DNA from: Alphaproteobacteria bacterium | Lineage (GTDB): Bacteria > Myxococcota_A > UBA796 > CAJQPC01 | Assembly (NCBI GenBank): GCA_020632795.1 | Contig: JACKEV010000017.1 | Span: 1 to 64,000 of the forward strand | Length of the DNA: 64,000 bases | Reading direction: 5' to 3' | Part shown: one piece after another, positions 33,113 through 42,089 of the stretch | Position numbering within the stretch: position 1 is the first letter of the stretch | How the letters are laid out: every line of letters begins with the position of its first letter | The notes under the pieces: generated by a model | Seen by the model: the letters and a program-made list of their open reading frames with translations, nothing else | Databases searched by the model: none | What the model was told of the DNA's origin: nothing | Translations under genes and position numbers: made by a program

Positions 33113-34483
33113 TTGGCGCCCTTGCTGCTCACGCTGACGCTCGCTGTTCCCCCGCTCATCGGCACCGCAAACGCGGCCGAGGTCGTCTGGGACGGCCAGT
33201 ACCGCGCCCGCGGGCTGGCCTACAACTCGCTGTCGCTGGTCACCCCCACCAACAACGAGAACTCCCTGGGCTGGTCGTCCTACATGGACCACCGGTTCCG
33301 GCTCCAGCCCATCCTGCGGGTCAACTCCCAGGTCTCGGCCTTCCTCCAGGTTGACTTCCTGCCGCTGACCCCCTGGGGCGGCACCATCAACACCTGGACC
33401 GACCCGGTCACCGGCGACGCCATCGCGATGGCCTACGCCGACGGGGTGTCCCCCTACGCCGACCCCGACGACGGCACGTCCTACCTGCGCAACCTCTCGC
33501 TCACCCGGGCCTGGGTGGACGTGTGGACCCCGGCGGGCAAGCTGCGCGTCGGGCGCGTGCCCATGCACTGGGGCGCGGGCATCCTGCTGAACGACGGCCT
33601 GGACCCGCTGGCCGAGTTCGGCGACACCTCCGACCGGGTGCAGTTCACCTCCAAGGTCGGGCCGGTGTACCTGATGGGCGGCTGGGAGGTCATGAACGAG
33701 GGCTACATCGGCCTGCGCGATGACATGCAGGCCCTCGACTTCGCCATCGCCTACCGCGCCGAGACCATGAGCCTGGGGCTGCTCAACCGCTACCGCTTCC
33801 AGCCCGACACCTTCAACGGCTACACCGCCGACCTGTGGGGCTTCGCCGAGCTGGGCATGGTCAAGGTCGAGACCGAGCTGGTCGGCGTGTTCGGGGCAGG
33901 CAACCTGGACAACGGCGCGAACGATGTCCGCATCGCCACCTTCGGTGGCATGATCCGGGCCATCGGCGAGCTGGAGAAGCTCTACGGCGGCCTGGAGATC
34001 GGCTACGCCAACGGCGACAAGGACCCCGACGACGACCTCATCTACACCTACACCTTCGACCGGGATCACAACATCGCGCTGATCCTGTTCGAGGAGCCCC
34101 TGCCGGTCATGGCGGCGGCGGTGCCCAACGACGCCAACCAGGGCCTCGACTACAGCGCGGTCCGCACCGGCGAGGGCATCCGCAACGCCATCTACTTCAC
34201 CCCCCACGTGGGCTACAAGCTGCGCCCCGACCTCTCCGGCCAGGTGGCCCTCATCGGCGCCCGCGCTGCGCTGGTCCCCGCCGAGGACGAGGAGCGCAAG
34301 GGCTACGGCTGGGAGGTCGACGCGACGGTCTCCTGGCAGCCCAACGAGCACTTCTCCCTCTCCGGCACCGGCGGCCTGCTGCTCCCCGGCCCGTACTATT
34401 CGGCGTACACCCACGACGATCTGGGCGGGAACTTCGGGGACCCCACCTTCGCCGGCCGCGTCCTGGCCACCGTCGACTTCTGA
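33113..34483 (+). CDS. Outer-membrane beta-barrel protein (porin / alginate-export-like)
   Basis: A 456-residue protein with a Sec signal (LLLTLTLAVPPLIGTANA) and a mature domain of alternating amphipathic strands ending in Phe (VLATVDF), the usual outer-membrane targeting end. Segments such as LRNLSLTRAWVDVWTPAGKL, VGRVPMHWGAGILLNDGLDP and DLWGFAELGMVKVETELVG are like large barrel channels of the alginate-export type. The substrate is unknown. The start is a TTG at 33113 with GGAG 7 bases upstream. dapA follows 7 bases after the stop, so it is probably the first gene of a barrel-dapA-dapB transcript. Confidence 0.75.
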   Translation: MAPLLLTLTLAVPPLIGTANAAEVVWDGQYRARGLAYNSLSLVTPTNNENSLGWSSYMDHRFRLQPILRVNSQVSAFLQVDFLPLTPWGGTINTWTDPVTGDAIAMAYADGVSPYADPDDGTSYLRNLSLTRAWVDVWTPAGKLRVGRVPMHWGAGILLNDGLDPLAEFGDTSDRVQFTSKVGPVYLMGGWEVMNEGYIGLRDDMQALDFAIAYRAETMSLGLLNRYRFQPDTFNGYTADLWGFAELGMVKVETELVGVFGAGNLDNGANDVRIATFGGMIRAIGELEKLYGGLEIGYANGDKDPDDDLIYTYTFDRDHNIALILFEEPLPVMAAAVPNDANQGLDYSAVRTGEGIRNAIYFTPHVGYKLRPDLSGQVALIGARAALVPAEDEERKGYGWEVDATVSWQPNEHFSLSGTGGLLLPGPYYSAYTHDDLGGNFGDPTFAGRVLATVDF

Positions 34484-34490
34484 GGTCCGC

Positions 34491-35363
34491 ATGCCGAAGC
34501 TCGTTCTCCAGGGGGTCCACACGGCGCTGGTGACCCCGTTCAACGGGGAGAGGGTCGATGAGGACGGCGCCCTCGCCCTGGCCCGCCGGCAGCTCCGTCA
34601 CGGCGTGACCGGCCTGGTCCCCTGCGGCACCACCGGCGAGACCCCCACCCTGGACGAGGGCGAGTGGGCGGCGGTCATCTCCGCGGCGGTGCAGGCCGCG
34701 CGCGAGGCCGACCGCTTCGTCCCCGTCACCGCTGGCTGCGGCACCAACAGCACCCGCTCCACCTGCCGCAACATCGAGCAGGCGGCGAAGCTGGGCGCGG
34801 ACGCCGCCCTGGTGGTGCTGCCCTACTACAACAAGCCCAACCCCGACGGCCACCGCGCCCACATGCGCGAGGCCTGCGCGGTGGGCCTGCCCGTCGTCGT
34901 CTACCACGTCCCCGGGCGCACCGGCCAGCGCCTGCCGGTGGAGCTGCTCGCGGAGCTGTGCGACCTGGACGGGGTCGTGGCGGTCAAGGAGGCCACCGGG
35001 GACGTGCGCTACGGCTCGGATCTGGTCGCCTCCACCCGGGCGGCCGTGCTCTCGGGCGACGACTTCACCTGGTTCCCCCTCACCTGCGTCGGCGGCCAGG
35101 GGGTCATCTCGGTGATCTCCAACGTGGACCCGGCCCGCTGCGTCGCGCTGGACGCCGCCGCCCGGGGCGGGGACCTGGAGACCGCGCGGGCGCTGCACCA
35201 CGCCTTGATGCCAGTGAACCGCTACCTCTTCGCGGAGGTCAACCCCGTGCCGGTGAAGGCCGCCATGAGCGCGCTGGGGCTGTGCGCCAACACGCTGCGC
35301 TTGCCGCTCGCCGCCACCACCCGCCTGCCACCCGAGGGCCTGCTCGACGGGGTCGCGGTGTGA
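34491..35363 (+). CDS. dapA: 4-hydroxy-tetrahydrodipicolinate synthase
   Basis: A 290-residue TIM-barrel aldolase that condenses pyruvate with aspartate semialdehyde, the first committed step to diaminopimelate and lysine. The pyruvate-binding GTTGETPTLDEGE, the Tyr of VVYHVPGRTGQR and the Schiff-base lysine of VVAVKEATGDV are all in place. Length is typical. It overlaps dapB by 4 bases (GTGA), so the two steps are co-translated. No catalytically competent asd was seen in this window. Confidence 0.97.
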   Translation: MPKLVLQGVHTALVTPFNGERVDEDGALALARRQLRHGVTGLVPCGTTGETPTLDEGEWAAVISAAVQAAREADRFVPVTAGCGTNSTRSTCRNIEQAAKLGADAALVVLPYYNKPNPDGHRAHMREACAVGLPVVVYHVPGRTGQRLPVELLAELCDLDGVVAVKEATGDVRYGSDLVASTRAAVLSGDDFTWFPLTCVGGQGVISVISNVDPARCVALDAAARGGDLETARALHHALMPVNRYLFAEVNPVPVKAAMSALGLCANTLRLPLAATTRLPPEGLLDGVAV

Positions 35364-36163
35364 GCGCGCTCGTCCCGGTCTGCGTGAACGGCGCCGCCGG
35401 GCGAATGGGCCGGCTGCTCACCGCGGGCGTGCTGGGCCACGACCAGCTCCAGCTCGCCGCCGCGACCGAGCGGGCCGGGCACCCCAACCTGGGCGGCGAC
35501 GTCGGGCACCTCTGCGGCAAGTGGCACGCGGGCGTCGCGCTGGAGACCCCCTCCCCCGACGTGCTGGAGCGCGCCCGGGTGGTCATCGACTTCTCCCTGC
35601 CCGAGGGCACCCGCGTCCTGGTCGACGCGCTGGGCGGCCAGGCCCTGGTCGTGGGCACCACCGGGCTGGAGGGCGCAGACCGGCAGCGCCTGCGCGAGTA
35701 CGCCGAGCGCGCCCCGGTCGTGCTGGCGTCCAACTTCTCCACCGGCGTCAACCTGCTGCTGGGCCTGGTGAAGCGCGCCGCGCGCCTGCTGCCCGACTAC
35801 GACGTCGAGATCGTCGAGATGCACCACCGCCACAAGCGGGACGCCCCCTCGGGTACGGCGCTGTCCCTGGGCCGCGCGGTGGCCATCGGCCGGGGCCAGT
35901 CCCTGGACGCGCTGGCCGTCCACGGCCGCGAGGGCCTGGTCGGCGCGCGCCCGGACCGGGAGATCGGCTTCCACGCCCTCCGGGGCGGCGACGTGGCCGG
36001 CGAGCACACCGTCTACCTGGCGGGCCCCGGCGAGCGCCTCCAGCTCGGCCACCTGGCCACCTCCCGCGAGGCCTTCGCCGGGGGGGCGCTGCGCGCGGCG
36101 GTGTGGCTGGCCGACCAGCCCCCGGGCCTCTACAGCATGCAGGACGTCCTGGGCCTGGACTGA
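35360..36163 (+). CDS. dapB: 4-hydroxy-tetrahydrodipicolinate reductase
   Basis: A 267-residue NAD(P)H-dependent reductase, the next step after DapA. The Rossmann loop VNGAAGRMGR is at the N-terminus, FSTGVNLLLGLVKRAARLL begins the catalytic region, and EMHHRHKRDAPSGTAL carries the catalytic His-His and Lys. Start GTG at 35360 lies in the dapA stop overlap. Length is normal (about 270). Confidence 0.96.
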   Translation: MSALVPVCVNGAAGRMGRLLTAGVLGHDQLQLAAATERAGHPNLGGDVGHLCGKWHAGVALETPSPDVLERARVVIDFSLPEGTRVLVDALGGQALVVGTTGLEGADRQRLREYAERAPVVLASNFSTGVNLLLGLVKRAARLLPDYDVEIVEMHHRHKRDAPSGTALSLGRAVAIGRGQSLDALAVHGREGLVGARPDREIGFHALRGGDVAGEHTVYLAGPGERLQLGHLATSREAFAGGALRAAVWLADQPPGLYSMQDVLGLD

Positions 36164-36208
36164 TCCGGCGCTCGCGGTACACTCCCCGCCGCCGCACCCG
36201 GAGTCCCC

Positions 36209-36961
36209 ATGAGCGATCCTGTCGCCACCCGCCCCGCCGTCGACCTCGGCGCCAGCTTCGGCTTCGTGCTGAAGGACAAGGCCTGGATCTCCAAGGTCAT
36301 CCTGCCCGGACTGCTCACCTTCATCCCCATCCTGGGGCCGCTCGCGCTGCTGGGCTGGGAGCGGCGCATCTACCACCAGATCCGCGCCGGCCAGGAGGAC
36401 GAGGGGCTGCCTGCGATGGACATCGGCGACGACATCGCCGGGGGCGTGGCGCCGGCGGTGGCGCTGCTCAACCTGTTCGGGCCGCTCTTGATCTTCCCGA
36501 TGCTGTTCGCGATGTTCCCCGTGCTCATCAGCATCGGCGAGGCCGCCGGCAACCGCACCGTGCTCGATCTCATCCGGGCCTTCGTGATGCTGATGACCGT
36601 GGTGGGCGGCCTGGGCTTCGCCGCGCTGTCCTTCGGCGCCGGCTTCCTGGTGCCCGAGCTGCTGCGCCGCGGCTTCAACGGCGAGGCCACCCCCGCCCTG
36701 CGCCCCCGCGTCAGCGTCGCGGCGATCCAGGAGAACCCCATGCCGCTCATCGTCGCGGCCCTGGGCATGATGGGGGCCAACTTCGTGGGCAGCCTGGGTT
36801 GGATGGCCTGCGGCATCGGGCTGGTGCTCACCGTGCCCTTCGCGGTGGCGACCAACGCGCACATCACCGCCCAGTGGGCCCGGGTGGCCGAGGCCCCGCC
36901 TCCGACGCCGGACGCGCCCAGCCCGCCCCCCAACGCCGTGGCCTGGCGTGGCAACCGCTGA
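36209..36961 (+). CDS. DUF4013-like polytopic membrane protein
   Basis: A 250-residue integral membrane protein with about five or six hydrophobic helices and a Pro-rich cytoplasmic tail (EAPPPTPDAPSPPP). The N-terminal part FGFVLKDKAWISKVILPGLL and the following GPLALLGWERRIYHQIRAG fit the DUF4013 family pattern, in which a helix hairpin precedes a repeated unit; a second related unit begins at about residue 170 (VAAIQENPMPLIVAALGMMG). Function is unknown. TACACT at 36178-36183 may be its -10. It is followed 33 bases on by the ABC importer operon but need not belong to it. Confidence 0.75.
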   Translation: MSDPVATRPAVDLGASFGFVLKDKAWISKVILPGLLTFIPILGPLALLGWERRIYHQIRAGQEDEGLPAMDIGDDIAGGVAPAVALLNLFGPLLIFPMLFAMFPVLISIGEAAGNRTVLDLIRAFVMLMTVVGGLGFAALSFGAGFLVPELLRRGFNGEATPALRPRVSVAAIQENPMPLIVAALGMMGANFVGSLGWMACGIGLVLTVPFAVATNAHITAQWARVAEAPPPTPDAPSPPPNAVAWRGNR

Positions 36962-36994
36962 TCGCCGCCGCGCGGTTGTGATAGACCGTCTGCG

Positions 36995-37909
36995 GTGATC
37001 GGCTTCGTCCTCCGCAGATTGCTGGGCATCGTCCCGCTCGTCGCGCTCCTGGCGTTGACCACCTTCGCTCTGCTCCAGCTCGCCCCCGGCGGGCCCTTCG
37101 ACGCCGAGCGCAACTTCCCGCCCGAGGTCGCCCGGCAGCTCGAGGCCCGCTTCCAGCTCGACCAGCCCTTCCACGTCCAGTTCCAGGCCTACGCGACCGG
37201 CCTGATGGACGGCACCCTGCCCAGCCTCAAGCGCCCCGGGCTGACCGTGGGGGAGCTGATCGCGGAGAGCTTCCCGGTGTCGCTGACCCTGGGGGCGATG
37301 GCCCTGGCCTTCGCCCTGCTCACCGGCGTCAGCGCCGGGATCATCGGGGCCATCCGCCAGAACAGCGCCTGGGACTGGATGACGATGGGGGTGGCCCTGG
37401 TGGGCATCTCGGTCCCCAACTTCGTGCTGGGGCCGCTGCTGATCCTCATCTTCGCCCTGTGGCTGGGCTGGCTCCCCCCCGCCCGCTGGCAGGGCCTCGA
37501 CACGATGATCCTGCCGGCGGTGACCCTGGGGCTGGCGTATGCGGCCTACATCGCGCGGCTGACCCGGGCGGGCATGCTGGAGGTCGTGCGGGCGGACTTC
37601 GTGCGCACCGCGCGGGCCAAGGGGCTGTCCGAGGCCGCCGTGGTGTTCGGCCACGCCCTGCGCGGCGGGGTGCTGCCCGTGGTCACCTGGCTGGGGCCGG
37701 CCACCGCGCGCATCCTCACCGGCACGGTGGTCATCGAGAAGATCTTCCAGGTGCCCGGCCTGGGCTACTACTTCGTGCAGTCGGCGCTGGACCGGGACTA
37801 CAGCATGGTCCTGGGGGTGGTGACCTTCTACGCCGCGATCCTCATGGTGATGAACCTGCTGGTGGACGTGGCCTACACCGTCCTGGACCCCCGGGTGAGG
37901 CTGCAATGA
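36995..37909 (+). CDS. Peptide/nickel-type ABC transporter permease (DppB/OppB)
   Basis: A 304-residue inner-membrane permease of the DppB/OppB class. The first helix (IGFVLRRLLGIVPLVALLAL) and the LLQLAPGGPFD loop match the family N-terminus, and the EAA cytoplasmic loop is LTRAGMLEVVRADFVRTARAKGLSE. Five to six helices are visible. The GTG start at 36995 gives the family N-terminus exactly. It overlaps the next permease by 4 bases (ATGA). The set probably imports di- or oligopeptides, but substrate is not readable from permeases. Confidence 0.93.
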   Translation: MIGFVLRRLLGIVPLVALLALTTFALLQLAPGGPFDAERNFPPEVARQLEARFQLDQPFHVQFQAYATGLMDGTLPSLKRPGLTVGELIAESFPVSLTLGAMALAFALLTGVSAGIIGAIRQNSAWDWMTMGVALVGISVPNFVLGPLLILIFALWLGWLPPARWQGLDTMILPAVTLGLAYAAYIARLTRAGMLEVVRADFVRTARAKGLSEAAVVFGHALRGGVLPVVTWLGPATARILTGTVVIEKIFQVPGLGYYFVQSALDRDYSMVLGVVTFYAAILMVMNLLVDVAYTVLDPRVRLQ

Positions 37910-38805
37910 GCGCGCGGGGCGGCTCGCTGTGGGCGGACGCCTGGCGGCGGTGGCGCCGCCACCGGGTCAGCGTGGCCTCCGCGGTGGTGCTGGTGGGGGT
38001 GGTGCTGTTTTGCGGCCCCGGGCCGCTGCTCGTGGAGAAGGCGCTCGGCTGGACCTACGAGATGCAGGACATCCGCCTGGGCGCCACGCCGCCGGCCCTG
38101 GTCCACCCCTTCGGCACCGACGTGCTGGGGCGGGACGTGATGGTGCGCACCATGCACGGCGGGCGGGTCTCGCTGCTGGTGGCCCTGGTGGCCACCGCGG
38201 TCTCGCTGGTGGTAGGGGTCTCCTACGGCGCGATCTCCGGCTACGTGGGCGGCCGGGTGGACGCGGCGATGATGCGGCTGGTCGACCTGATGCTGTCGAC
38301 CCCCTACCTGCTGCTGGTCATCGTGCTGATGGCGGTCATCCCGCCCTCCGACGTGGCGATCGCCGGGATGGACGGCAGCTTCGTGCTGATGTTCGCCGCG
38401 CTGGGCCTGGTGAGCTGGCTGATGCTCGCCCGCATCGTGCGCGGCCAGGTGCTCGCCCTGCGGGAGCGGGAGTTCGTGGAGGCCGCCCGCGCCATCGGGG
38501 TCCACCCCCTGCGCATCCTCTCCCGGCACATCGTGCCGAACACCCTGGGCCCGGTCATCGTCTACAGCACCCTGACCATCCCCTCGGTGATGCTCTCCGA
38601 GGCCTTCCTGAGCTTCCTGGGGCTGGGCATCCGCGAGCCCCAGGCCTCCTGGGGCACCCTCGTGAACGACGGCGCCAACGCCATGGTCGTCTACCCCTGG
38701 CTGATCCTCTTCCCGGGCCTGACGATGGCGCTGACCCTGTTCTGCCTCAACTTCCTGGGGGACGGCCTGCGGGACGCCCTCGACCCCACCGACCGGGATC
38801 TGTAG
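37906..38805 (+). CDS. Peptide/nickel-type ABC transporter permease (DppC/OppC)
   Basis: A 299-residue permease, partner of the preceding one. The OppC-type N-terminal cytoplasmic segment, FGTDVLGRDVMVRTMHGGRV and the EAA loop EREFVEAARAIGVHPLRILSRHIVP (in part) are clear, as is the C-terminal GDGLRDALDPTDRDL. ATG at 37906 overlaps the upstream stop. Six helices are predicted by eye. It is followed after one base by the first ATPase gene. Confidence 0.94.
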   Translation: MSARGGSLWADAWRRWRRHRVSVASAVVLVGVVLFCGPGPLLVEKALGWTYEMQDIRLGATPPALVHPFGTDVLGRDVMVRTMHGGRVSLLVALVATAVSLVVGVSYGAISGYVGGRVDAAMMRLVDLMLSTPYLLLVIVLMAVIPPSDVAIAGMDGSFVLMFAALGLVSWLMLARIVRGQVLALREREFVEAARAIGVHPLRILSRHIVPNTLGPVIVYSTLTIPSVMLSEAFLSFLGLGIREPQASWGTLVNDGANAMVVYPWLILFPGLTMALTLFCLNFLGDGLRDALDPTDRDL

Positions 38806-38806
38806 C

Positions 38807-39790
38807 GTGCCCTCCACCAAGCCCCCCGTCGGCGACGTGGTCCTCCAGATCGAGGATCTGTGTACCTACTTCGAGACCGACGAGGGCGTGGTCAAGGCGG
38901 TCGACGGGGTGTCCCTGGCGGTGCGGCGCGGAGAGATCCTGGGGCTGGTGGGCGAGAGCGGCTCGGGCAAGAGCGTCACGAACCTCTCGGTCCTGCGCCT
39001 GGTGCCCAGCCCCCCCGGCAAGCACGCCGGCGGGCACGTCTGGTTCCGGGGCGTGGACCTCACCGCGCTGCCCGAGCCCGAGATGCGCAAGTACCGGGGC
39101 AACCGCATCGCGATGATCTTCCAGGACCCGATGACCTCGCTGAACCCCTACCTGCGGGTGGGCCGACAGATCAGCGAGGTGCTGCGCCTGCACAAGGGCC
39201 TGACCCGCAAGGCCGCCTGGGAGCGGGCCATCGAGCTGCTCCAGCTCGTGGGCATCCCCGCGCCCGAGCGGCGGGTGGACCAGCACCCCCACGAGCTGTC
39301 CGGGGGCATGCGCCAGCGGGTGATGATCGCGATGGCCCTGGCCTGCGAGCCCGAGCTGCTGCTGGCCGACGAGCCCACCACCGCGCTGGATGTGACGATC
39401 CAGGCCCAGATCCTGGAGCTGATCCGCAAGCTCACCGACCGGCTGGGCACGGCGGTCATCCTGGTCACCCACGACCTCGGCGTGGTCGCCGGGGTCTCGG
39501 ACTTCCTCGCGGTGATGTACGCCGGCCGGGTGGTCGAGCGCGGGCCCACCGGCGAGGTGTTCGCCCGCCCCCGGCACCCCTACACCCAGGGGCTGCTGGC
39601 CTCGCTGCCGCGCCTGGACAGCGACGCGGAGCTGACCCCCATCGAGGGCCGCCCCCCGGACCTGCGCGACGTCGGGCCGGGCTGCGCTTTCGCCCCCCGC
39701 TGCCCCCAGGCCCACGCCCGCTGCGCCATCCAGCCCCCCTGGTTCGGCTCGCCCACCCGGGGCGCGGCGTGCTGGCTGGAGGCCCCATGA
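38807..39790 (+). CDS. Oligopeptide-type ABC transporter ATPase (DppD/OppD)
   Basis: A 327-residue ATPase. Walker A GESGSGKSVTNLSVL, the ABC signature LSGGMRQRVMIAMALACEP and Walker B LLLADEPTTALDVTIQAQ are intact, with the switch His in VTHDLGVVAG. The C-terminal cysteine-bearing oligopeptide-type domain is present (GCAFAPRCPQAHARC). GTG start one base after the previous stop; the end overlaps the next ATPase gene (ATGA). Confidence 0.96.
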   Translation: MPSTKPPVGDVVLQIEDLCTYFETDEGVVKAVDGVSLAVRRGEILGLVGESGSGKSVTNLSVLRLVPSPPGKHAGGHVWFRGVDLTALPEPEMRKYRGNRIAMIFQDPMTSLNPYLRVGRQISEVLRLHKGLTRKAAWERAIELLQLVGIPAPERRVDQHPHELSGGMRQRVMIAMALACEPELLLADEPTTALDVTIQAQILELIRKLTDRLGTAVILVTHDLGVVAGVSDFLAVMYAGRVVERGPTGEVFARPRHPYTQGLLASLPRLDSDAELTPIEGRPPDLRDVGPGCAFAPRCPQAHARCAIQPPWFGSPTRGAACWLEAP

Positions 39791-40779
39791 CCGCGCCCCT
39801 GCTGGAGGTCCGGGACCTCGTGGTCCACTTCCCCGTCTACCGGCGGGGCCTCTTGCGCCGCCAGATCGGCACGGTGAAGGCGGTGGACGGCGTGAGCCTC
39901 GACATCCACCGGGGCGAGGTGCTGGGGCTGGTGGGCGAGAGCGGCTGCGGCAAGTCCACCACCGGCCGCGCCATCCTGCGGCTCATCGAGCCCACCGCCG
40001 GGACCGTGCGCTTCGACGGCCAGGACCTCGCCGCGCTCTCCGCCGCGGACCTGCGGCGCTTCCGGCGGCGCATGCAGATCATCTTCCAGGACCCCTACGC
40101 CTCGCTGAACCCGCGCATGACCGTGGGGGACATCGTGGCGGAGCCCATCCGCACCCACGGCCTGGCCGACACCGACGACGCCGCCCGCGCCCGGGTGGCC
40201 GAGCTGCTGGAGACCTGCGGGCTGGACCCCGACTTCGTGCGTCGCTACCCCCACGAGTTCTCCGGCGGCCAGCGCCAGCGCATCGGCATCGCCCGCGCCC
40301 TGGCCTCCGAGCCCGAGCTGATCGTCTGCGACGAGCCCATCTCCGCGCTGGACGTCTCCATCCAGGCCCAGATCCTGAACCTGCTGCGACGGCTGTGCCG
40401 GGAGCGCGGGCTGGCCTACCTGTTCATCGCCCACGACCTCTCCGCGGTGCGCTACATCTCCGACCGCGTCGCGGTGATGTACCTGGGGCGCATCGCCGAG
40501 CTGGGCCCCGCCGAGACCATCTGCGCGCGCCCCGCCCACCCCTACACCAAGGCGCTGATCTCCGCGGTGCCGGTCCCCGACCCCATCGTGGAGCAGAAGC
40601 GCAAGCGCGTGGTCCTCCAGGGCGAGGTCCCCAGCCCGATGACCCCGCCGAGCGGCTGCGCCTTCCACCCCCGCTGCCCGGCGGCGCAGGCCGAGCGCTG
40701 TGACAGCGAGCGTCCGTCGCTGCGATCCCTGGCCCCGGATCACAGCGCCGCCTGCCACTATGCCGACTACTCCGGGTAG
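39787..40779 (+). CDS. Oligopeptide-type ABC transporter ATPase (DppF/OppF)
   Basis: A 330-residue ATPase completing the heterodimeric motor. Walker A GESGCGKSTTGRAIL, signature FSGGQRQRIGIARALASEP, Walker B LIVCDEPISALDVSIQAQ and the H-loop IAHDLSAV are all present. The C-terminal GCAFHPRCPAAQAERC is the family cysteine motif. Its last 13 bases overlap the convergent arylsulfotransferase-like gene. No extracytoplasmic binding-protein gene is found before, within or after the operon in this window. Confidence 0.96.
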   Translation: MTAPLLEVRDLVVHFPVYRRGLLRRQIGTVKAVDGVSLDIHRGEVLGLVGESGCGKSTTGRAILRLIEPTAGTVRFDGQDLAALSAADLRRFRRRMQIIFQDPYASLNPRMTVGDIVAEPIRTHGLADTDDAARARVAELLETCGLDPDFVRRYPHEFSGGQRQRIGIARALASEPELIVCDEPISALDVSIQAQILNLLRRLCRERGLAYLFIAHDLSAVRYISDRVAVMYLGRIAELGPAETICARPAHPYTKALISAVPVPDPIVEQKRKRVVLQGEVPSPMTPPSGCAFHPRCPAAQAERCDSERPSLRSLAPDHSAACHYADYSG

Positions 40780-42089
40780 AGCGACGGCAACCCCTGCACG
40801 TCGCCCACCACGAAGCCGATGTCGGAGGACAGCCGCCAGATCTCCTCGGCCTCCTCGTTGAACTGGATGAGCTGCCCGACGGTGCCCCAGGACGAGAGGG
40901 TGTCGCCGCTCTCCAGCCGGTCGGCGTCCCCCAGCGCCATGACGTGGTAGCCGGGCAGCGCCTTGAACTCGCGGACCATCTCCAGGCGCCCCGGGGTGAC
41001 GTTGTACTCCGCGATGCGGGCGTGCTCCTCGGGGGCGTCGGGCAGACGGGAGTCGAAGATCAGCAGGTGGCCCTCGGGGGTGTAGCTGGGGCTGTGCTGG
41101 GCCATGAAGGCGGCGTCGGGGGGATCGAACGGGCGGTCGCCGGGCCCGCCGAAGGTCTCGATGATCTCGCCGGTGTCCCGGTCGATCTCGTAGACGGTGC
41201 TCAGGTTCCGGGAGGAGTAGAGGTAGCTGTTGCGCTCGGGCATCCAGTTCAGGGCGTTGCCGTGAAGCCAGTCGTAGCCCACCTCGTAGAAGGCGTCGGC
41301 GTCGAAGCGGCCCTCGAAGGGGACCTCGTCCCAGGCCGTCCACACCTCGCGCTCGGCCCCGGACGCGTCGACCTCCACGATGGCGTCGCCGATCACATCA
41401 CCCTCCCCGTCCGGATCCCGGATGTCCGCGGACAGGAAGGCGAAGACCCCCTCCTCAGGCTGGGCGAGGGCGTGATGGCCGCGGATCGCGCGGATGTCGG
41501 GGTAGGCGACGCCGTCCAGGGTGACCCGCCGGATCGAGGAGATGTCGTTGGTTCGATCCCGGGCGTTGTACAGGAAGGCCACCTCCCCGTACGTCGGGTC
41601 CCAGATCGCCTTGGCGGCGTCGGTGTTGGCGTCGAGGCGGCTGTACCAGACGATCTCGCCCTCGCGGTTGAGGATCAGGGCGTTGGAGCTCTGTCCGATG
41701 ACCGTCACGAGGAGGAACGGGGGATCCACCTCCTGCTGGGCGACGGTGGTGTACCGGAACAGGGGCAGCCCCGCGGGCAGCACGCCGGTCGTGGCGGTGT
41801 AGGGCTCGCCCTCGATGCGCTGGCCGTCCACCGTCATGACCGGGAGCAGGCTCACGTTCGTGAGCTGGGGGAACCCGGCGACGAGGACCCGGTGCTGCAC
41901 GGGGTCGTCGCCGACGTCCGGCGCGACGGTGCCGTCGGGCAGCTCAACCCAGCCGACCGAGTCACCGATGCGATCCCAGCGCACCTCCAGGACCGTGGTG
42001 ACGGACTCCAGCGGCTCTGCGGTGACCTCCGGGGTCACCGCGCCACGGCAGCCGACCAGGGCCGCTGCGACCAACAGACCAGACCTCAT
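40767..42089 (-). CDS. Arylsulfotransferase-like propeller lipoprotein, copy A
   Basis: A 440-residue lipoprotein (MRSGLLVAAALVGC, lipobox LVGC). The mature domain resembles the ASST/arylsulfotransferase_2 propeller: DWLHGNALNWMPERNSYLYS and the following strand LSTVYEIDRDTGEIIETFGG, AFMAQHSPSYTPEGHLLIFD with a conserved His, and LSSWGTVGQLIQFNEEAEEI. Conserved His residues in these blades are the presumed active site of the family, so sulfotransfer between phenolic compounds is possible but unproven. A close paralogue precedes it with a 4-base overlap (ATGA). Its 3' end overlaps oppF. Confidence 0.75.
   Translation of the reverse strand: MRSGLLVAAALVGCRGAVTPEVTAEPLESVTTVLEVRWDRIGDSVGWVELPDGTVAPDVGDDPVQHRVLVAGFPQLTNVSLLPVMTVDGQRIEGEPYTATTGVLPAGLPLFRYTTVAQQEVDPPFLLVTVIGQSSNALILNREGEIVWYSRLDANTDAAKAIWDPTYGEVAFLYNARDRTNDISSIRRVTLDGVAYPDIRAIRGHHALAQPEEGVFAFLSADIRDPDGEGDVIGDAIVEVDASGAEREVWTAWDEVPFEGRFDADAFYEVGYDWLHGNALNWMPERNSYLYSSRNLSTVYEIDRDTGEIIETFGGPGDRPFDPPDAAFMAQHSPSYTPEGHLLIFDSRLPDAPEEHARIAEYNVTPGRLEMVREFKALPGYHVMALGDADRLESGDTLSSWGTVGQLIQFNEEAEEIWRLSSDIGFVVGDVQGLPSLYPE

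Noticed and set aside
34664..35360. Upstream in-frame extension of dapB through dapA
   Set aside because: The extension is a frame-shifted reading of dapA and is Arg/Gly/Pro-rich. The GTG at 35360 gives the exact family N-terminus.
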